A stretch of 64,000 bases of DNA, taken from NCBI GenBank assembly GCA_030583905.1, contig CP129481.1, positions 186,001-250,000 of the forward strand, in the 5' to 3' direction. Under the pieces are notes generated by a model. The model saw only the letters and a list, made by a program, of their open reading frames with translations. It ran no database searches and was not told the DNA's origin. A program made the position numbers and the translations under genes. This document shows positions 1 through 7,612 of the stretch, one piece after another (positions within the stretch are counted from its first letter, which is position 1; every line of letters starts with the position of its first letter). This DNA comes from Anaerolineales bacterium. GTDB lineage: Bacteria > Chloroflexota > Anaerolineae > Anaerolineales > Villigracilaceae.

Positions 1-123
1 GCGCTCGAAAACCTGGATTTCAACGAAGAACTGGATAAATTCGACCTGCTGTCGTTGGACGAAGACGACTTGGAAGATCTCGACGAACTGGACGAACTTG
101 AATTGGACGAAGATGAAGATTAA
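1..123 (+). CDS. C-terminal end of an acidic protein (partial)
   Basis: The reading frame is open from the first base of the window and ends at a TAA at 121-123. The 40 visible residues are almost only Asp, Glu and Leu (for example DEDDLEDLDELDELELDEDED). Such tails occur on nucleic-acid-binding and RNA-polymerase-associated proteins, but the visible part has no diagnostic domain, so the parent protein cannot be named. A hairpin terminator follows directly. Confidence 0.6.
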   Translation, partial: ALENLDFNEELDKFDLLSLDEDDLEDLDELDELELDEDED

Positions 124-131
124 GCGAAAAA

Positions 132-156
132 CATCCCGCAATGGGATATTTTTCTT
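132..156 (+). terminator. Rho-independent terminator after the acidic protein
   Basis: The stem ATCCC/GGGAT with a short GCAAT-type loop is followed by a run of T at 149-153. It lies 9 bases after the stop codon of the partial gene. Confidence 0.6.
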
Positions 157-170
157 ACTGGATAACAAAA

Positions 171-296
171 AATCCTCCAGAAAGGGAGGATTTTCAGTGA
201 GCGCGGAGAGGCTCGAATAGCATCCCCCCTGCGGGGACTCGCAACAAAAAATCCTCCGAAAACGGAGGATTTCCAGTGAGCGCGGAGAGGCTCGAA
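171..296. repeat. Tandem duplication of tRNA-Lys tail plus terminator
   Basis: The 23 bases at 195-217 are identical to 274-296, at a period of 79 bases. The second copy is the 3' end of tRNA-Lys on the minus strand: acceptor arm and T arm. In each copy the tail is followed, in the minus direction, by a near-identical hairpin (171-192 and 250-271: AATCCTCC/GGAGGATT). Only the distal half of the tRNA is duplicated, so the outer copy is not a functional tRNA. It may come from local slippage, or from integration at the tRNA 3' end as site-specific recombinases do. Confidence 0.7.
245..271 (-). terminator. Terminator of tRNA-Lys
   Basis: The stem AATCCTCCG/CGGAGGATT has a four-base loop. In minus-strand reading it is followed by a T run (plus-strand A run at 245-250). 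It sits just beyond the tRNA 3' end. Confidence 0.7.
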
Positions 297-348
297 CTCT
301 CAACAAACGGCTTAAAAGGCCGCTGCTCTACCATTGAGCTACGCGCCC
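277..348 (-). tRNA. tRNA-Lys (anticodon UUU)
   Basis: The minus strand folds as a full cloverleaf. The acceptor GGGCGCG pairs with CGCGCTC, the D arm is GCTC/GAGC, the anticodon stem GCGGC/GCCGT encloses the loop CTTTTAA, and the T arm is GAGAG/CTCTC around TTCGAGC. Anticodon TTT reads Lys codons. The discriminator is A, and CCA is not encoded. Confidence 0.93.
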
Positions 349-366
349 ATACCTAAAGCGGATTGC

Positions 367-395
367 ATTCTATCATGGCAGGATACAGACGTCAA
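367..395 (-). promoter_or_regulatory. Promoter of tRNA-Lys
   Basis: On the minus strand TTGACG (390-395) and TAGAAT (367-372) are separated by exactly 17 bases. The expected transcription start is about 10 bases upstream of the mature tRNA 5' end. Confidence 0.65.
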
Positions 396-441
396 CGTAA
401 GTAACGCAGATCACGCCGCATCTATCAGGCTGGAGGAAACC

Positions 442-765
442 ATGTCCGATGTTAAATATGTAACCGAATCAGATTTTCAACAGGAAGTTCTCGGCGCCGA
501 CCTGCCCGTGCTGGTCGATTTCACCGCCGACTGGTGCCAGCCCTGTAAAATGATCGCACCGATCGTCCATCAGCTTGCCGGTGAATGGGAGGGCAAGGTC
601 AAGGTCGTCAAACTCGATGCAGACCAGAACCCCAATATCATGATGCAGTACGGCGTGATGGGCATTCCCACACTGATCCTTTTCAAAGGCGGCGAGATCA
701 AGGAACGCATGACCGGCTACCAGCCCAAGGACAAGTTGTCCGCCAAGGTTACGCCGCACGTGTAA
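442..765 (+). CDS. Thioredoxin
   Basis: A 107-residue protein with one thioredoxin fold. The redox active site is WCQPCK at about residues 31-36, preceded by VLVDFTADW, and the cis-Pro motif GIPT is present. WCGPC is the usual form; the middle Gly is replaced here by Gln, which may shift the redox potential. The start at 442 is supported by GGAGG eight bases upstream; a longer upstream frame has no ribosome binding site and runs into the tRNA. It probably acts as a cytoplasmic protein disulfide reductant. It appears monocistronic, with a terminator downstream. Confidence 0.9.
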   Translation: MSDVKYVTESDFQQEVLGADLPVLVDFTADWCQPCKMIAPIVHQLAGEWEGKVKVVKLDADQNPNIMMQYGVMGIPTLILFKGGEIKERMTGYQPKDKLSAKVTPHV

Positions 766-786
766 CAGCCGTTTGCTGGATTAATG

Positions 787-813
787 GAGCCGGGTTCATC
801 CCGGCTCTTTTAT
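787..813 (+). terminator. Terminator after thioredoxin gene
   Basis: GAGCCGGG/CCCGGCTC stem with the loop TTCAT, followed by TTTTATT. Confidence 0.85.
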
Positions 814-856
814 TGACGACTCACACGCCTTCATGGTATCATTCGCCCGCTAAAAA

Positions 857-880
857 CCAGCCAAAAGCTGGCTTTGTTTT
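857..880 (+). promoter_or_regulatory. Hairpin with T run in the infC leader
   Basis: CCAGC/GCTGG with loop CAAAA is followed by a T-rich stretch (CTTTGTTTTG) and ends about 24 bases before the infC start. It resembles a transcription attenuator ahead of the infC-rpmI-rplT cluster, whose leader commonly carries autoregulation in bacteria. The attenuator role is inferred; it could be a plain terminator for upstream readthrough. Confidence 0.5.
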
Positions 881-903
881 GTCTAATAAACGAGGAGAAA
901 CTT

Positions 904-1470
904 ATAAGCGCCAACGAATTTCGAGTAAATGAGGGCATCCGCGTTGCGGAAGTGCGCCTGATCGGACCGGATGGAGGCAACGTAGGAGTTGTTCCCATCA
1001 AGGAAGCCTTGAAGATCGCACGCGATGCGGAAATGGACCTTGTAGAGGTCTCGCCCGGAGCCAACCCGCCTGTCTGCCGTGTAATGGACTTTGGTAAGTT
1101 CATTTATGAAAAGGCAAAGAAGGAGCGGGAAGCGAAGAAAGCTCAGACCAAGATCGAGGTCAAGGAGATCCGCCTGCGCCCGAAGACGAATTCAGCACAT
1201 CGCGGCTTCAAAGTTGACGATGCCCGCCGCTGGATCGGGCAGGGTCACAAAGTGCGCGTTACGGTCAAGTTCCGTGGACGTGAGATGGATTACCCTGAGA
1301 TCGCGCTGGAAGACCTGAAAGAGATCGCACAGGAACTTTCCGATGTTGCCACGATCGAAGTCCCGCCGCAGATGGAAGGACGTACCATGCTCGTGGTACT
1401 TGTCCCTGCCAAGGGCGGGGCAAAAAAGAAAGAGAAACCCGAGCAGGCTGAGGCGAAGTCTGAAGCGTAA
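904..1470 (+). CDS. infC: Translation initiation factor IF-3
   Basis: The protein binds the 30S subunit, prevents premature 50S joining and proofreads the start codon. The N-terminal domain begins ISANEFRVNEGIRVAEVRLI and continues to GPDG; the C-terminal domain contains KVRVTVKFRGREMDYPE. The C-terminus is a lysine/glutamate-rich tail. The start is inferred to be an AUA codon at 904, six bases after GAGGAG. The alternative TTG at 874 lies inside the leader hairpin/T-run region and would put the ribosome binding site inside the gene. Use of a poor start codon (usually AUU) is a known autoregulatory feature of infC. With AUA the protein is 188 residues, close to the usual 170-180. It heads the cluster with rpmI and rplT. 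Confidence 0.93.
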   Translation: MSANEFRVNEGIRVAEVRLIGPDGGNVGVVPIKEALKIARDAEMDLVEVSPGANPPVCRVMDFGKFIYEKAKKEREAKKAQTKIEVKEIRLRPKTNSAHRGFKVDDARRWIGQGHKVRVTVKFRGREMDYPEIALEDLKEIAQELSDVATIEVPPQMEGRTMLVVLVPAKGGAKKKEKPEQAEAKSEA

Positions 1471-1562
1471 GCCTGATGGTTGAAAGTCCCAAACGATGTT
1501 GAACGTCCGCGGGCGTGTGAGATTGTCCGCGGTTCATTTTGTCAGAAAGGAGTACACCAGCA

Positions 1563-1796
1563 ATGCCTCGCAAAGCAAAGAAGTCTGGAAAAATCAAGCT
1601 GAAGACGCATAAGGCGACCTCCAAACGGTTCCGCCTGACCGGCTCCGGCACACTCGTGCGAACGAAGGGCGGCAAAAGCCATTTGCGCCGCCGCACGTCG
1701 GACCGCACCAAGGCGTTATTGAGCGAGATGGTCCCTGTGAAGGGTCGCAAGTACGTGAAACGCATCAAGCGCCTTGCACCAAACATGGAAGGGTAA
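1563..1796 (+). CDS. rpmI: 50S ribosomal protein L35
   Basis: A 77-residue basic protein beginning MPRKAKKSGKIKLKTHKAT, with the family signature KRFRLTGSG and the C-terminal RIKRLAPNMEG. The ATG at 1563 follows GAAAGGAGT; an upstream in-frame codon has no such site. It sits between infC and rplT, the conserved order in bacteria. Confidence 0.95.
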   Translation: MPRKAKKSGKIKLKTHKATSKRFRLTGSGTLVRTKGGKSHLRRRTSDRTKALLSEMVPVKGRKYVKRIKRLAPNMEG

Positions 1797-1895
1797 TCCT
1801 TCCGGTCGTCGAAAATCTTTTTTATTTGCGGCTTTCGGGTGTGCGCAACTGGTGTAACCCACCGACGCCCGCGAGTTTGCAGGAGGTAGTAGAAC

Positions 1896-2237
1896 ATGCG
1901 CGTAAAAGGAGGACCCCAAGGGTACCGCCGTCATAAGAAAGTTTTGAAGATCACGAAAGGTCAGCGCGGCTCGAAACATTTGCTGTTCAGACGAGCGAAC
2001 GAAGCGATGCTCAAGAGCCTGTGGTACGCCAGCCGTGATCGCCGTGTGCGCAAGCGCGATCTGCGCAAGTTGTGGATCGCCCGCATCAACGCCGCGGCTC
2101 GCCTGAACGGCACGACATACAGCAAGCTGGTGTCTGCCATGAAGAAGGCGAATATCGAACTTAACCGCAAGATGCTCGCAGATATCGCAGTCCGCAACCC
2201 GCAGGCGTTCGCCGCGGTTGTGGCACAAACAAAGTAA
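1896..2237 (+). CDS. rplT: 50S ribosomal protein L20
   Basis: A 113-residue protein starting [20 protein letters not shown], containing the conserved [16 protein letters not shown] segment. It binds 23S rRNA early in 50S assembly. AGGAGGT lies 8 bases before the ATG. L20 normally represses the infC-rpmI-rplT mRNA in bacteria that carry the leader structure; no obvious L20 target was worked out here. A strong terminator follows. Confidence 0.95.
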   Translation: MRVKGGPQGYRRHKKVLKITKGQRGSKHLLFRRANEAMLKSLWYASRDRRVRKRDLRKLWIARINAAARLNGTTYSKLVSAMKKANIELNRKMLADIAVRNPQAFAAVVAQTK

Positions 2238-2241
2238 ATTT

Positions 2242-2279
2242 ATTGCAGGGACTGGGTTATCCAGCCCCTGCAATGTTTA
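2242..2279 (+). terminator. Terminator of the infC-rpmI-rplT cluster
   Basis: Long stem ATTGCAGGG..CTGG / CCAG..CCCTGCAAT with loop TTAT, followed by GTTT. Confidence 0.85.
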
Positions 2280-2298
2280 ACGGGGGTAAAATATTTGC

Positions 2299-2868
2299 AT
2301 GAACTCCATTTTGGTCGAAAAACAACTTGCTTCCGGGCAGTCTCTGCAAATCGTGCAGGGTGATATTACGATTGAAGAAGTGGATGCCATCGTCAACGCC
2401 GCGAACGAACATCTACAACATGGCGGCGGGGTGGCGTGGGCGATCTCGAAAAGAGGCGGACCAATTGTCCAGAAGGAAAGCGACGAATGGATTCGGGCAC
2501 ACGGACCTGTCTCCCATTCGCATCCCGCCTGGACCTCGGGCGGGGATCTGCCTGCGAAGTACATTATCCACGCTGTAGGTCCCGTCTGGGAAAATGATGG
2601 CACTGATGATGAAAAACTTGCCGCAGCAGTGACTGGTTCCCTGCGCGTGGCGGATGAATTGAAATGCCAATCCATCTCCATGCCTGCGATTTCAACGGGC
2701 ATCTTCGGTTTTCCGAAAGACCGCGCAGCGGGGATCATTTTCAAGTCCATCAATACCTATTTCGGTGCAAAAGCCGACCCGTCGGTGAAAACTGTCCGCA
2801 TTGTGTTGTTTGACGATGCAAGCGTGAAGGTATTTCTTGCTGTGTGGAAACGAATGTGGGCGGAATGA
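2299..2868 (+). CDS. Macro domain protein (probable ADP-ribose binding or hydrolysis)
   Basis: A 189-residue protein that is essentially one macro domain: GDITIEEVDAIVNAANEHL, then the phosphate-binding HGGGVAWAISKRGG and the loop ISMPAISTGIFGFPKDRAA. The family binds ADP-ribose, and many members hydrolyse O-acetyl-ADP-ribose or ADP-ribosylated proteins. The ATG has no Shine-Dalgarno sequence, but TAAAAT lies six bases upstream, so the mRNA may be leaderless. The stop codon overlaps the start of the next gene (ATGA), indicating an operon with the RNA methyltransferase. A second NAD/ADP-ribose enzyme, a sirtuin, lies at 36.2 kb. Confidence 0.85.
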   Translation: MNSILVEKQLASGQSLQIVQGDITIEEVDAIVNAANEHLQHGGGVAWAISKRGGPIVQKESDEWIRAHGPVSHSHPAWTSGGDLPAKYIIHAVGPVWENDGTDDEKLAAAVTGSLRVADELKCQSISMPAISTGIFGFPKDRAAGIIFKSINTYFGAKADPSVKTVRIVLFDDASVKVFLAVWKRMWAE

Positions 2869-3635
2869 TCACATCGAACCAAAATCTGAAGGTAAAACTC
2901 GTCCGCGCATTGCTGGGACGGTCAAAGGAACGCCGCGAGGCAGGAGCATTCGTGGTGGAAGGCGTACGCTTGTTCGAGGAAGTTGTTAGAAGTGATTGGA
3001 AAATTCGCTTCGTTTTGTATGATGAAACTTTGAATGAGAGGGGAACTTCAAAAGTCGAAGATCTCAGGTCAAAAGGCGTGGAAATGGAAGAAGTTTCGCC
3101 AAGCGTGATGAAATCCATCAGTGAGACGGATACGCCGCAAGGTGTGCTTGCGGTTGTCGAATTTTCGAATTTGCCCATTCCAAAATCTTCCAATTTCATC
3201 CTTATTCCCGATCAAATCCGCGACCCGGGCAATCTCGGCACATTGCTCCGTTCTGCGGCGGCGACAGGTGTGCAGGCAGTGTTAATTCCACCCGAAACAA
3301 CAGATGCGTTCGCGCCCAAGGTTGTCCGCGGGGGGATGGGGGCGCATTTCCAAGTGCCGATCCGCGCGATGGGTTGGGAAGAGATTGAGCAGGTTGTCAA
3401 GTCGGAAGGGTTGAAGGTTTTCATTGCGGATATGGATGGCGCTTCGTGTTGGGAAACCGATTTACGTCAACCAATGGCTTTGGTCATCGGTAGTGAAGCG
3501 GATGGAGCGAGCGAATCGGCAAAAAATTTAGCGGATGGAAAAATCAGCATCCCAATGGCTGGAGATGTCGAGTCGCTGAATGCGGGTGTGGCGGGGTCGG
3601 TGTTGATGTTCGAGGTGGTGAGGCAGAGGAAATAA
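2865..3635 (+). CDS. TrmH/SpoU-family RNA 2'-O-methyltransferase
   Basis: A 256-residue protein with an N-terminal substrate-binding domain and a C-terminal SPOUT knot. The three SpoU motifs are visible: IPDQIRDPGNLGTLLRSA, LVIGSEADGAS and IPMAGDVESLNAGVAGSVLM. The family transfers a methyl group from SAM to a ribose 2'-OH in rRNA or tRNA; the target nucleotide cannot be told from sequence alone. The ATG at 2865 overlaps the upstream stop as ATGA. A GTG further upstream is in frame but would overlap the macro gene by more. Confidence 0.9.
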   Translation: MITSNQNLKVKLVRALLGRSKERREAGAFVVEGVRLFEEVVRSDWKIRFVLYDETLNERGTSKVEDLRSKGVEMEEVSPSVMKSISETDTPQGVLAVVEFSNLPIPKSSNFILIPDQIRDPGNLGTLLRSAAATGVQAVLIPPETTDAFAPKVVRGGMGAHFQVPIRAMGWEEIEQVVKSEGLKVFIADMDGASCWETDLRQPMALVIGSEADGASESAKNLADGKISIPMAGDVESLNAGVAGSVLMFEVVRQRK

Positions 3636-3636
3636 T

Positions 3637-4800
3637 CTACGCGTCCCCCATCACAGCCTGATAAAACTCCACCACCCGTTCCATCGTCCGTCTATAATCC
3701 GCTTTTGCGGAAATGATATTCATGTTCAGACCTGCCGCCTCGCGCCGCAGGTCTTCTCGTTCCAGCCCCAACAGGATCGCATCAGCAATCGACTGCGGAC
3801 TGGTTGCATCCACCAGCAAACCGTTCTGCGCCGGCGTGATCCACTCTCGGATGGACTCCAAGTCTCCTGCAATCGGAAAACAGCCGCACGCCATCGCCTC
3901 GATCAGTGAATTCGGCGTACCGTCATGCACACTCGGCGAGACCACGATCTGCGCCCTACGGAAGACATCTCCCATCTTCAGGAAAGGCACGGGCGGCAGC
4001 AAGTCCACCGCGCCCTCAATTCCCAACTCCCGCACCCACGTCAATGCCTGCGCCTCCCCTTGCATCGCAGAACAAACGAACTTCGCATCGGGTCGCTTTG
4101 CCAGCACCAATGGGACCGCCTTGAAGAACGAGTCATTGCGGACATACGGACGCACCCCGCGCGGATTGATAATGACGGGTTCCTTCACAGGCTCGGCAGG
4201 CGGATAAAACACATCGCTTCGGACTCCGCCGCTGCCGGGCGCCACCAACGTGACCTTATCCTCCCCCAAGCCCCACTGACGCGCCAGCCGCACATCGCGC
4301 TCCACATCCGCATGAAGCGCATCCACAGACTGCATCACCCGCCGCGTGAGCATGCGCATCAACGGCGTGGACGGGGCATGCAGGGTGAAATCATTGCCCC
4401 AGATGGAAACCAGAAATGAGGGACGGGCAGCGAGACCCTGCAAGGCGGAGGCGGTCAACATTCCCTCATATGGCACGCGCATGGCATGGACAATATCGGG
4501 CTGCACTTCCCTGATGAACGCCCGCAGTTTTGGCGCGGATGCGGGGATCGTCAGGGGACCCAGCCACTGCCGAATTTGAGTACGCAGGCTCAGGGTCCGG
4601 GATGAGGCGGAGGAAGGTGTAGAGGTACGCTTCTTGGCGGAACTGAAGGCTACGGGGGAAAATTCCAGTCTCTTGATTGGGAAATCCAAATCACAATCAA
4701 AGGTGGAGGCGACGAAGACTTCATCCCCGCGTTCGACAAAATACCGCATCCAATTGCGGGAGATGGGAGAACGGGCGTCAGTGACAAATAGGAGCCGCAT
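3637..4800 (-). CDS. Glycosyltransferase family 4
   Basis: A 387-residue GT-B enzyme. The N-terminal Rossmann half starts MRLLFVTDARSPISRNWMRYF. The C-terminal half carries the E-x7-E donor site in HDGTPNSLIEAMACGCFPI followed by GDLESIREWI. It probably adds a sugar to a lipid- or polysaccharide-linked acceptor at the cytoplasmic face; the sugars are unknown. The ATG at 4800 was preferred over a longer frame because TATAAT ends six bases before it and there is no upstream ribosome binding site. The gene converges on the methyltransferase gene with one base between the stops and diverges from the response regulator gene. Confidence 0.85.
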   Translation of the reverse strand: MRLLFVTDARSPISRNWMRYFVERGDEVFVASTFDCDLDFPIKRLEFSPVAFSSAKKRTSTPSSASSRTLSLRTQIRQWLGPLTIPASAPKLRAFIREVQPDIVHAMRVPYEGMLTASALQGLAARPSFLVSIWGNDFTLHAPSTPLMRMLTRRVMQSVDALHADVERDVRLARQWGLGEDKVTLVAPGSGGVRSDVFYPPAEPVKEPVIINPRGVRPYVRNDSFFKAVPLVLAKRPDAKFVCSAMQGEAQALTWVRELGIEGAVDLLPPVPFLKMGDVFRRAQIVVSPSVHDGTPNSLIEAMACGCFPIAGDLESIREWITPAQNGLLVDATSPQSIADAILLGLEREDLRREAAGLNMNIISAKADYRRTMERVVEFYQAVMGDA

Positions 4801-4806
4801 TCCGTC

Positions 4807-4812
4807 ATTATA
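4807..4812 (-). promoter_or_regulatory. -10 box of a probable leaderless glycosyltransferase mRNA
   Basis: A perfect TATAAT on the minus strand ends six bases before the ATG, so transcription should start at or next to the A of the start codon. No clear -35 box is visible. Confidence 0.6.
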
Positions 4813-4816
4813 CACA

Positions 4817-4845
4817 TTGCCCGCATTAATGAGACGTAGTATATT
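4817..4845 (+). promoter_or_regulatory. Promoter of the response regulator gene
   Basis: TTGCCC (4817-4822) and TATATT (4840-4845) are spaced by exactly 17 bases. The -10 ends seven bases before the ATG at 4853, so the transcript would be leaderless or nearly so. It is back-to-back with the glycosyltransferase -10 box. Confidence 0.65.
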
Positions 4846-4852
4846 TAAGGTT

Positions 4853-5227
4853 ATGAGCAAAGGGCGCATCCTTATTGTGGAAGATAATATGGATACCTAT
4901 GAACTTGTGCGCTTCATTCTGGAAAAGAACGGATATGAAACGTTCCTGGCTGTGAATGGGCGCGACGGGGTCAACGCTGCGACAAAACAAAAACCCGATC
5001 TGATCATCATGGATCTTTCCATGCCGGAGATGGACGGTTGGACGGCTACACGCCTGATCAAGCAAAATGCCAAAACGTCCTACATTCCTTTGATCGCATT
5101 GACCGCCCACGTTCTGCCCGGAGATCGGGAACGTGCCGTGGAAGCAGGCTGCAACGATTACATCACCAAACCCATGGACCTGCTCGATCTTGTGGAAGCT
5201 GTAGACCACTGGATGAGCAAGGGTTGA
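4853..5227 (+). CDS. Single-domain CheY-like response regulator
   Basis: A 124-residue receiver domain with no output domain. The acidic pair is in [12 protein letters not shown], the phospho-acceptor Asp is in [15 protein letters not shown], the conserved Thr is in LIALTAH, and the Lys is in DYITKPMDL. It probably relays phosphate to a partner kinase or acts by protein contact. The start was set at [11 protein letters not shown] because the promoter ends immediately upstream. It may be cotranscribed with the UDP-glucose dehydrogenase gene 37 bases downstream. Confidence 0.88.
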   Translation: MSKGRILIVEDNMDTYELVRFILEKNGYETFLAVNGRDGVNAATKQKPDLIIMDLSMPEMDGWTATRLIKQNAKTSYIPLIALTAHVLPGDRERAVEAGCNDYITKPMDLLDLVEAVDHWMSKG

Positions 5228-5264
5228 AGTAGACGGGCATTCCATTTTACAAAAGAGGAACAAT

Positions 5265-6560
5265 ATGAAACAAATTTGTGTCGTCGGCGTGGGATACGTC
5301 GGCTTGGTAACTGCGGCATGTTTTGCCGATCTTGGAAACCGCGTGACCGCGCTGGATGTTAATAGCGAGCGTGTGGAGAACCTCAAAAAGGGCATCATGC
5401 CCATTTACGAACCGGGGCTGGATGAACTGGTCAAGCGCAATATGAATGCGGGGCGCATCAGTTTTACCACCTCGTACAAGGATGCTTTGCAGGGCGCCGA
5501 ATATGCCTTCATTGCGGTGGGGACGCCTTCCGGGGCGGACGGCGCGGCAGACCTGCAATACGTCGCCGCCGCCGCCAAATCCATTGCGGATACAATGACC
5601 GCGCCGCTCATCATCATCAATAAATCCACGGTTCCGATCGGGACTGGTGACTGGGTTGCGGACATCGTGAAGGGCGCCCAGCCCAAGCCGATCGACTTTG
5701 CCGTCGTCTCCTGCCCGGAATTCCTGCGTGAAGGTTCCGCCATCGGCGACTTCATGAATCCGCACCGCACGGTGATCGGCTCGCTCGACCGCGACGCCGC
5801 AAACAAGGTGGCACAATTGCACCTGCCCCTGCGCGCACCCATCGTCATCACCGACCTGCGCACCGCGGAAATGATCAAATATGCCAGTAACGCCTTCCTT
5901 GCCACGAAGATCTCCTTCATCAATGAACTGGCGGATTTGTGCGAACTCGTCGGCGCGGATGTGAAGGAAGTGGCGGCGGGCATGGGCTACGATGCGCGCA
6001 TCGGGCGTCACTTTTTGGATGCCGGTCTCGGCTGGGGCGGCTCGTGTTTCCCCAAGGATGTGGAGGCGCTGGCGTTCATGGCGAACGAAAAGGGTCTGGA
6101 GCCGCGCATCCTCAACAGCGTGATGAGCATCAATTACGACCGCCGCAAATCTGCCGTGACTCACTTGAAAGAAATGCTCGGCGGCAATCTGACCGGCAAG
6201 ACCATCGGGTTGTTTGGGCTGGCGTTCAAGCCCAATACCGATGACATGCGCGATGCGCCGTCCATTACGATCGCGGAAGGGCTGATCGAAGCGGGCGCGA
6301 AGGTCCGTGCGTATGACCCGGTGGCGATGGAGGTGGCGCGTCTGTTACTCCCGGCGGTGGACATGTTCGATGAGCCGTACCAACTTGCGGACGGGTGCGA
6401 TGCGCTGATCGTCGTCACCGAATGGAACGAGTTCAAACAGCTCGATCTCGAACGGGTCAAGAGCCTGCTCAAATCCCCGATCATTTATGACGGGCGCAAT
6501 ATTTACGATCCCAAACTGATGAAAGACATGGGCTTCACCTATCGCGCCATTGGCAGATAA
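5265..6560 (+). CDS. UDP-glucose 6-dehydrogenase family protein
   Basis: A 431-residue enzyme that oxidises UDP-glucose (or a related sugar nucleotide) to the uronate with two NAD+. The NAD-binding [17 protein letters not shown] is at the N-terminus. The central domain carries [19 protein letters not shown], and the catalytic Cys lies in [14 protein letters not shown] at about residue 260. The C-terminal domain has [16 protein letters not shown]. Length and domain order match family members of about 430-450 residues. An AGAGGAA ribosome binding site precedes the ATG. It probably supplies UDP-glucuronate for cell-surface polysaccharide, in keeping with the glycosyltransferase nearby. Confidence 0.92.
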   Translation: MKQICVVGVGYVGLVTAACFADLGNRVTALDVNSERVENLKKGIMPIYEPGLDELVKRNMNAGRISFTTSYKDALQGAEYAFIAVGTPSGADGAADLQYVAAAAKSIADTMTAPLIIINKSTVPIGTGDWVADIVKGAQPKPIDFAVVSCPEFLREGSAIGDFMNPHRTVIGSLDRDAANKVAQLHLPLRAPIVITDLRTAEMIKYASNAFLATKISFINELADLCELVGADVKEVAAGMGYDARIGRHFLDAGLGWGGSCFPKDVEALAFMANEKGLEPRILNSVMSINYDRRKSAVTHLKEMLGGNLTGKTIGLFGLAFKPNTDDMRDAPSITIAEGLIEAGAKVRAYDPVAMEVARLLLPAVDMFDEPYQLADGCDALIVVTEWNEFKQLDLERVKSLLKSPIIYDGRNIYDPKLMKDMGFTYRAIGR

Positions 6561-6586
6561 CAAATCGGTTCTTCGCTGAATTGTGG

Positions 6587-6618
6587 TCGGACGGCTGTGA
6601 GGCTGTCCGATCATTTCA
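6587..6618 (+). terminator. Probable weak terminator after the UDP-glucose dehydrogenase gene
   Basis: The stem TCGGAC/GTCCGA has a larger loop and is followed by TCATTTCATT. The T run is poor. Confidence 0.45.
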
Positions 6619-6630
6619 TTAATTCCGCAT

Positions 6631-6659
6631 TTGACCAAAACCAAAAAAAACACTACACT
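6631..6659 (+). promoter_or_regulatory. Promoter of the methyltransferase gene
   Basis: TTGACC (6631-6636) and TACACT (6654-6659) are spaced by exactly 17 bases, with an A-rich spacer. The -10 ends nine bases before the ATG, so the predicted 5' leader is only a few bases long. Confidence 0.7.
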
Positions 6660-6668
6660 ACCTGACCT

Positions 6669-7568
6669 ATGACCCATCCTCCTGTCTGTAATTACGAAGG
6701 CTCCGATTATCAGCAATCCTTTTGGGAGCAGGGCGGACGCGAATATGAAGACCGCGCCGAAGCCATTGCCCTGAAACACATGCTGCCGCAAAGCGGCAAA
6801 CTGATGCTCGAACTTGGCGCAGGTGCGGGACGCAATACGCCGCGTTACTCCGGTTTTGAGCGCATCGTCGTGCTGGATTATTCGACCACGCAACTGGCGC
6901 AGGCGCAGGAGCGGCTGGGACGCTCTGACAAGTATATTTATGTCGCGGCGGACGTTTATCGCCTCCCTTTTCTGGACGGGTTGTTTGATTCTGCCACGAT
7001 GATCCGCGTCCTGCACCATATGGCGGATGCGCCCAAGGCGCTGGAACAGGTGCGGAACATTTTACAGCCCGGCGGGGTCTTTATTCTTGAGTTCGCCAAT
7101 AAGCTGAATCTGAAAGCCATCCTGCGTTATTTGTTCGGCAAACAGAAGTGGAGTCCGTTTGCACTGGAGCCGGTCGAATTCGTCGAATTGAACTTTGATT
7201 TTCACCCGAAAGCCATCCGCCAGTGGCTGAACGGACTTGGCTTCTCGGTCGAAAAGACGCGGACGGTCTCGCATTTCCGCCTCGGCTTGTTGAAACGACT
7301 CCTGCCCGCCAAATTCCTCGCCGCGCTGGATGGTCTCTTCCAGCCGACAGGCGCGCTGTGGCAATTCACGCCGAGCGTTTTTGTACGGGCAAAAGTTGGC
7401 GGCGAAAACTCACAGCGTGCCATCCCGCTCGACGTGTTGGGGCTGTTCAAATGTCCGGAGTGCGGCGGGAAGCTGCAGGAAAAGAAAGACCACTTGATCT
7501 GTCCCTCCTGTCAGGCACATTGGGCAGTCCATGATGGTATTTATGATTTCCGTCAAAAAGTGAATTAG
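6669..7568 (+). CDS. SAM-dependent methyltransferase with C-terminal Trm112-like zinc segment
   Basis: A 299-residue protein. Residues about 35-150 are a class I methyltransferase: motif I LMLELGAGAGRNTPRY, acidic motif IVVLDYS, then AADVYRLPFLDGLFD and MIRVLHHM. The last 45 residues carry two CxxC knuckles (KCPECGG and CPSC) followed by HDGIYDFR, the pattern of Trm112/UPF0434-type zinc segments, here fused to the enzyme rather than encoded separately. The substrate is unknown. There is no Shine-Dalgarno sequence, but a well-spaced promoter abuts the start. Confidence 0.85.
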   Translation: MTHPPVCNYEGSDYQQSFWEQGGREYEDRAEAIALKHMLPQSGKLMLELGAGAGRNTPRYSGFERIVVLDYSTTQLAQAQERLGRSDKYIYVAADVYRLPFLDGLFDSATMIRVLHHMADAPKALEQVRNILQPGGVFILEFANKLNLKAILRYLFGKQKWSPFALEPVEFVELNFDFHPKAIRQWLNGLGFSVEKTRTVSHFRLGLLKRLLPAKFLAALDGLFQPTGALWQFTPSVFVRAKVGGENSQRAIPLDVLGLFKCPECGGKLQEKKDHLICPSCQAHWAVHDGIYDFRQKVN

Positions 7569-7612
7569 AATCACACAAACCCTGCACGATATTCTGGTTG
7601 GGAGATTCTTGT

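Noticed and set aside
334..441. Longer N-terminus for thioredoxin starting at 334
   Set aside because: It would overlap the tRNA-Lys gene, is not thioredoxin-like and has no ribosome binding site; the ATG at 442 does.
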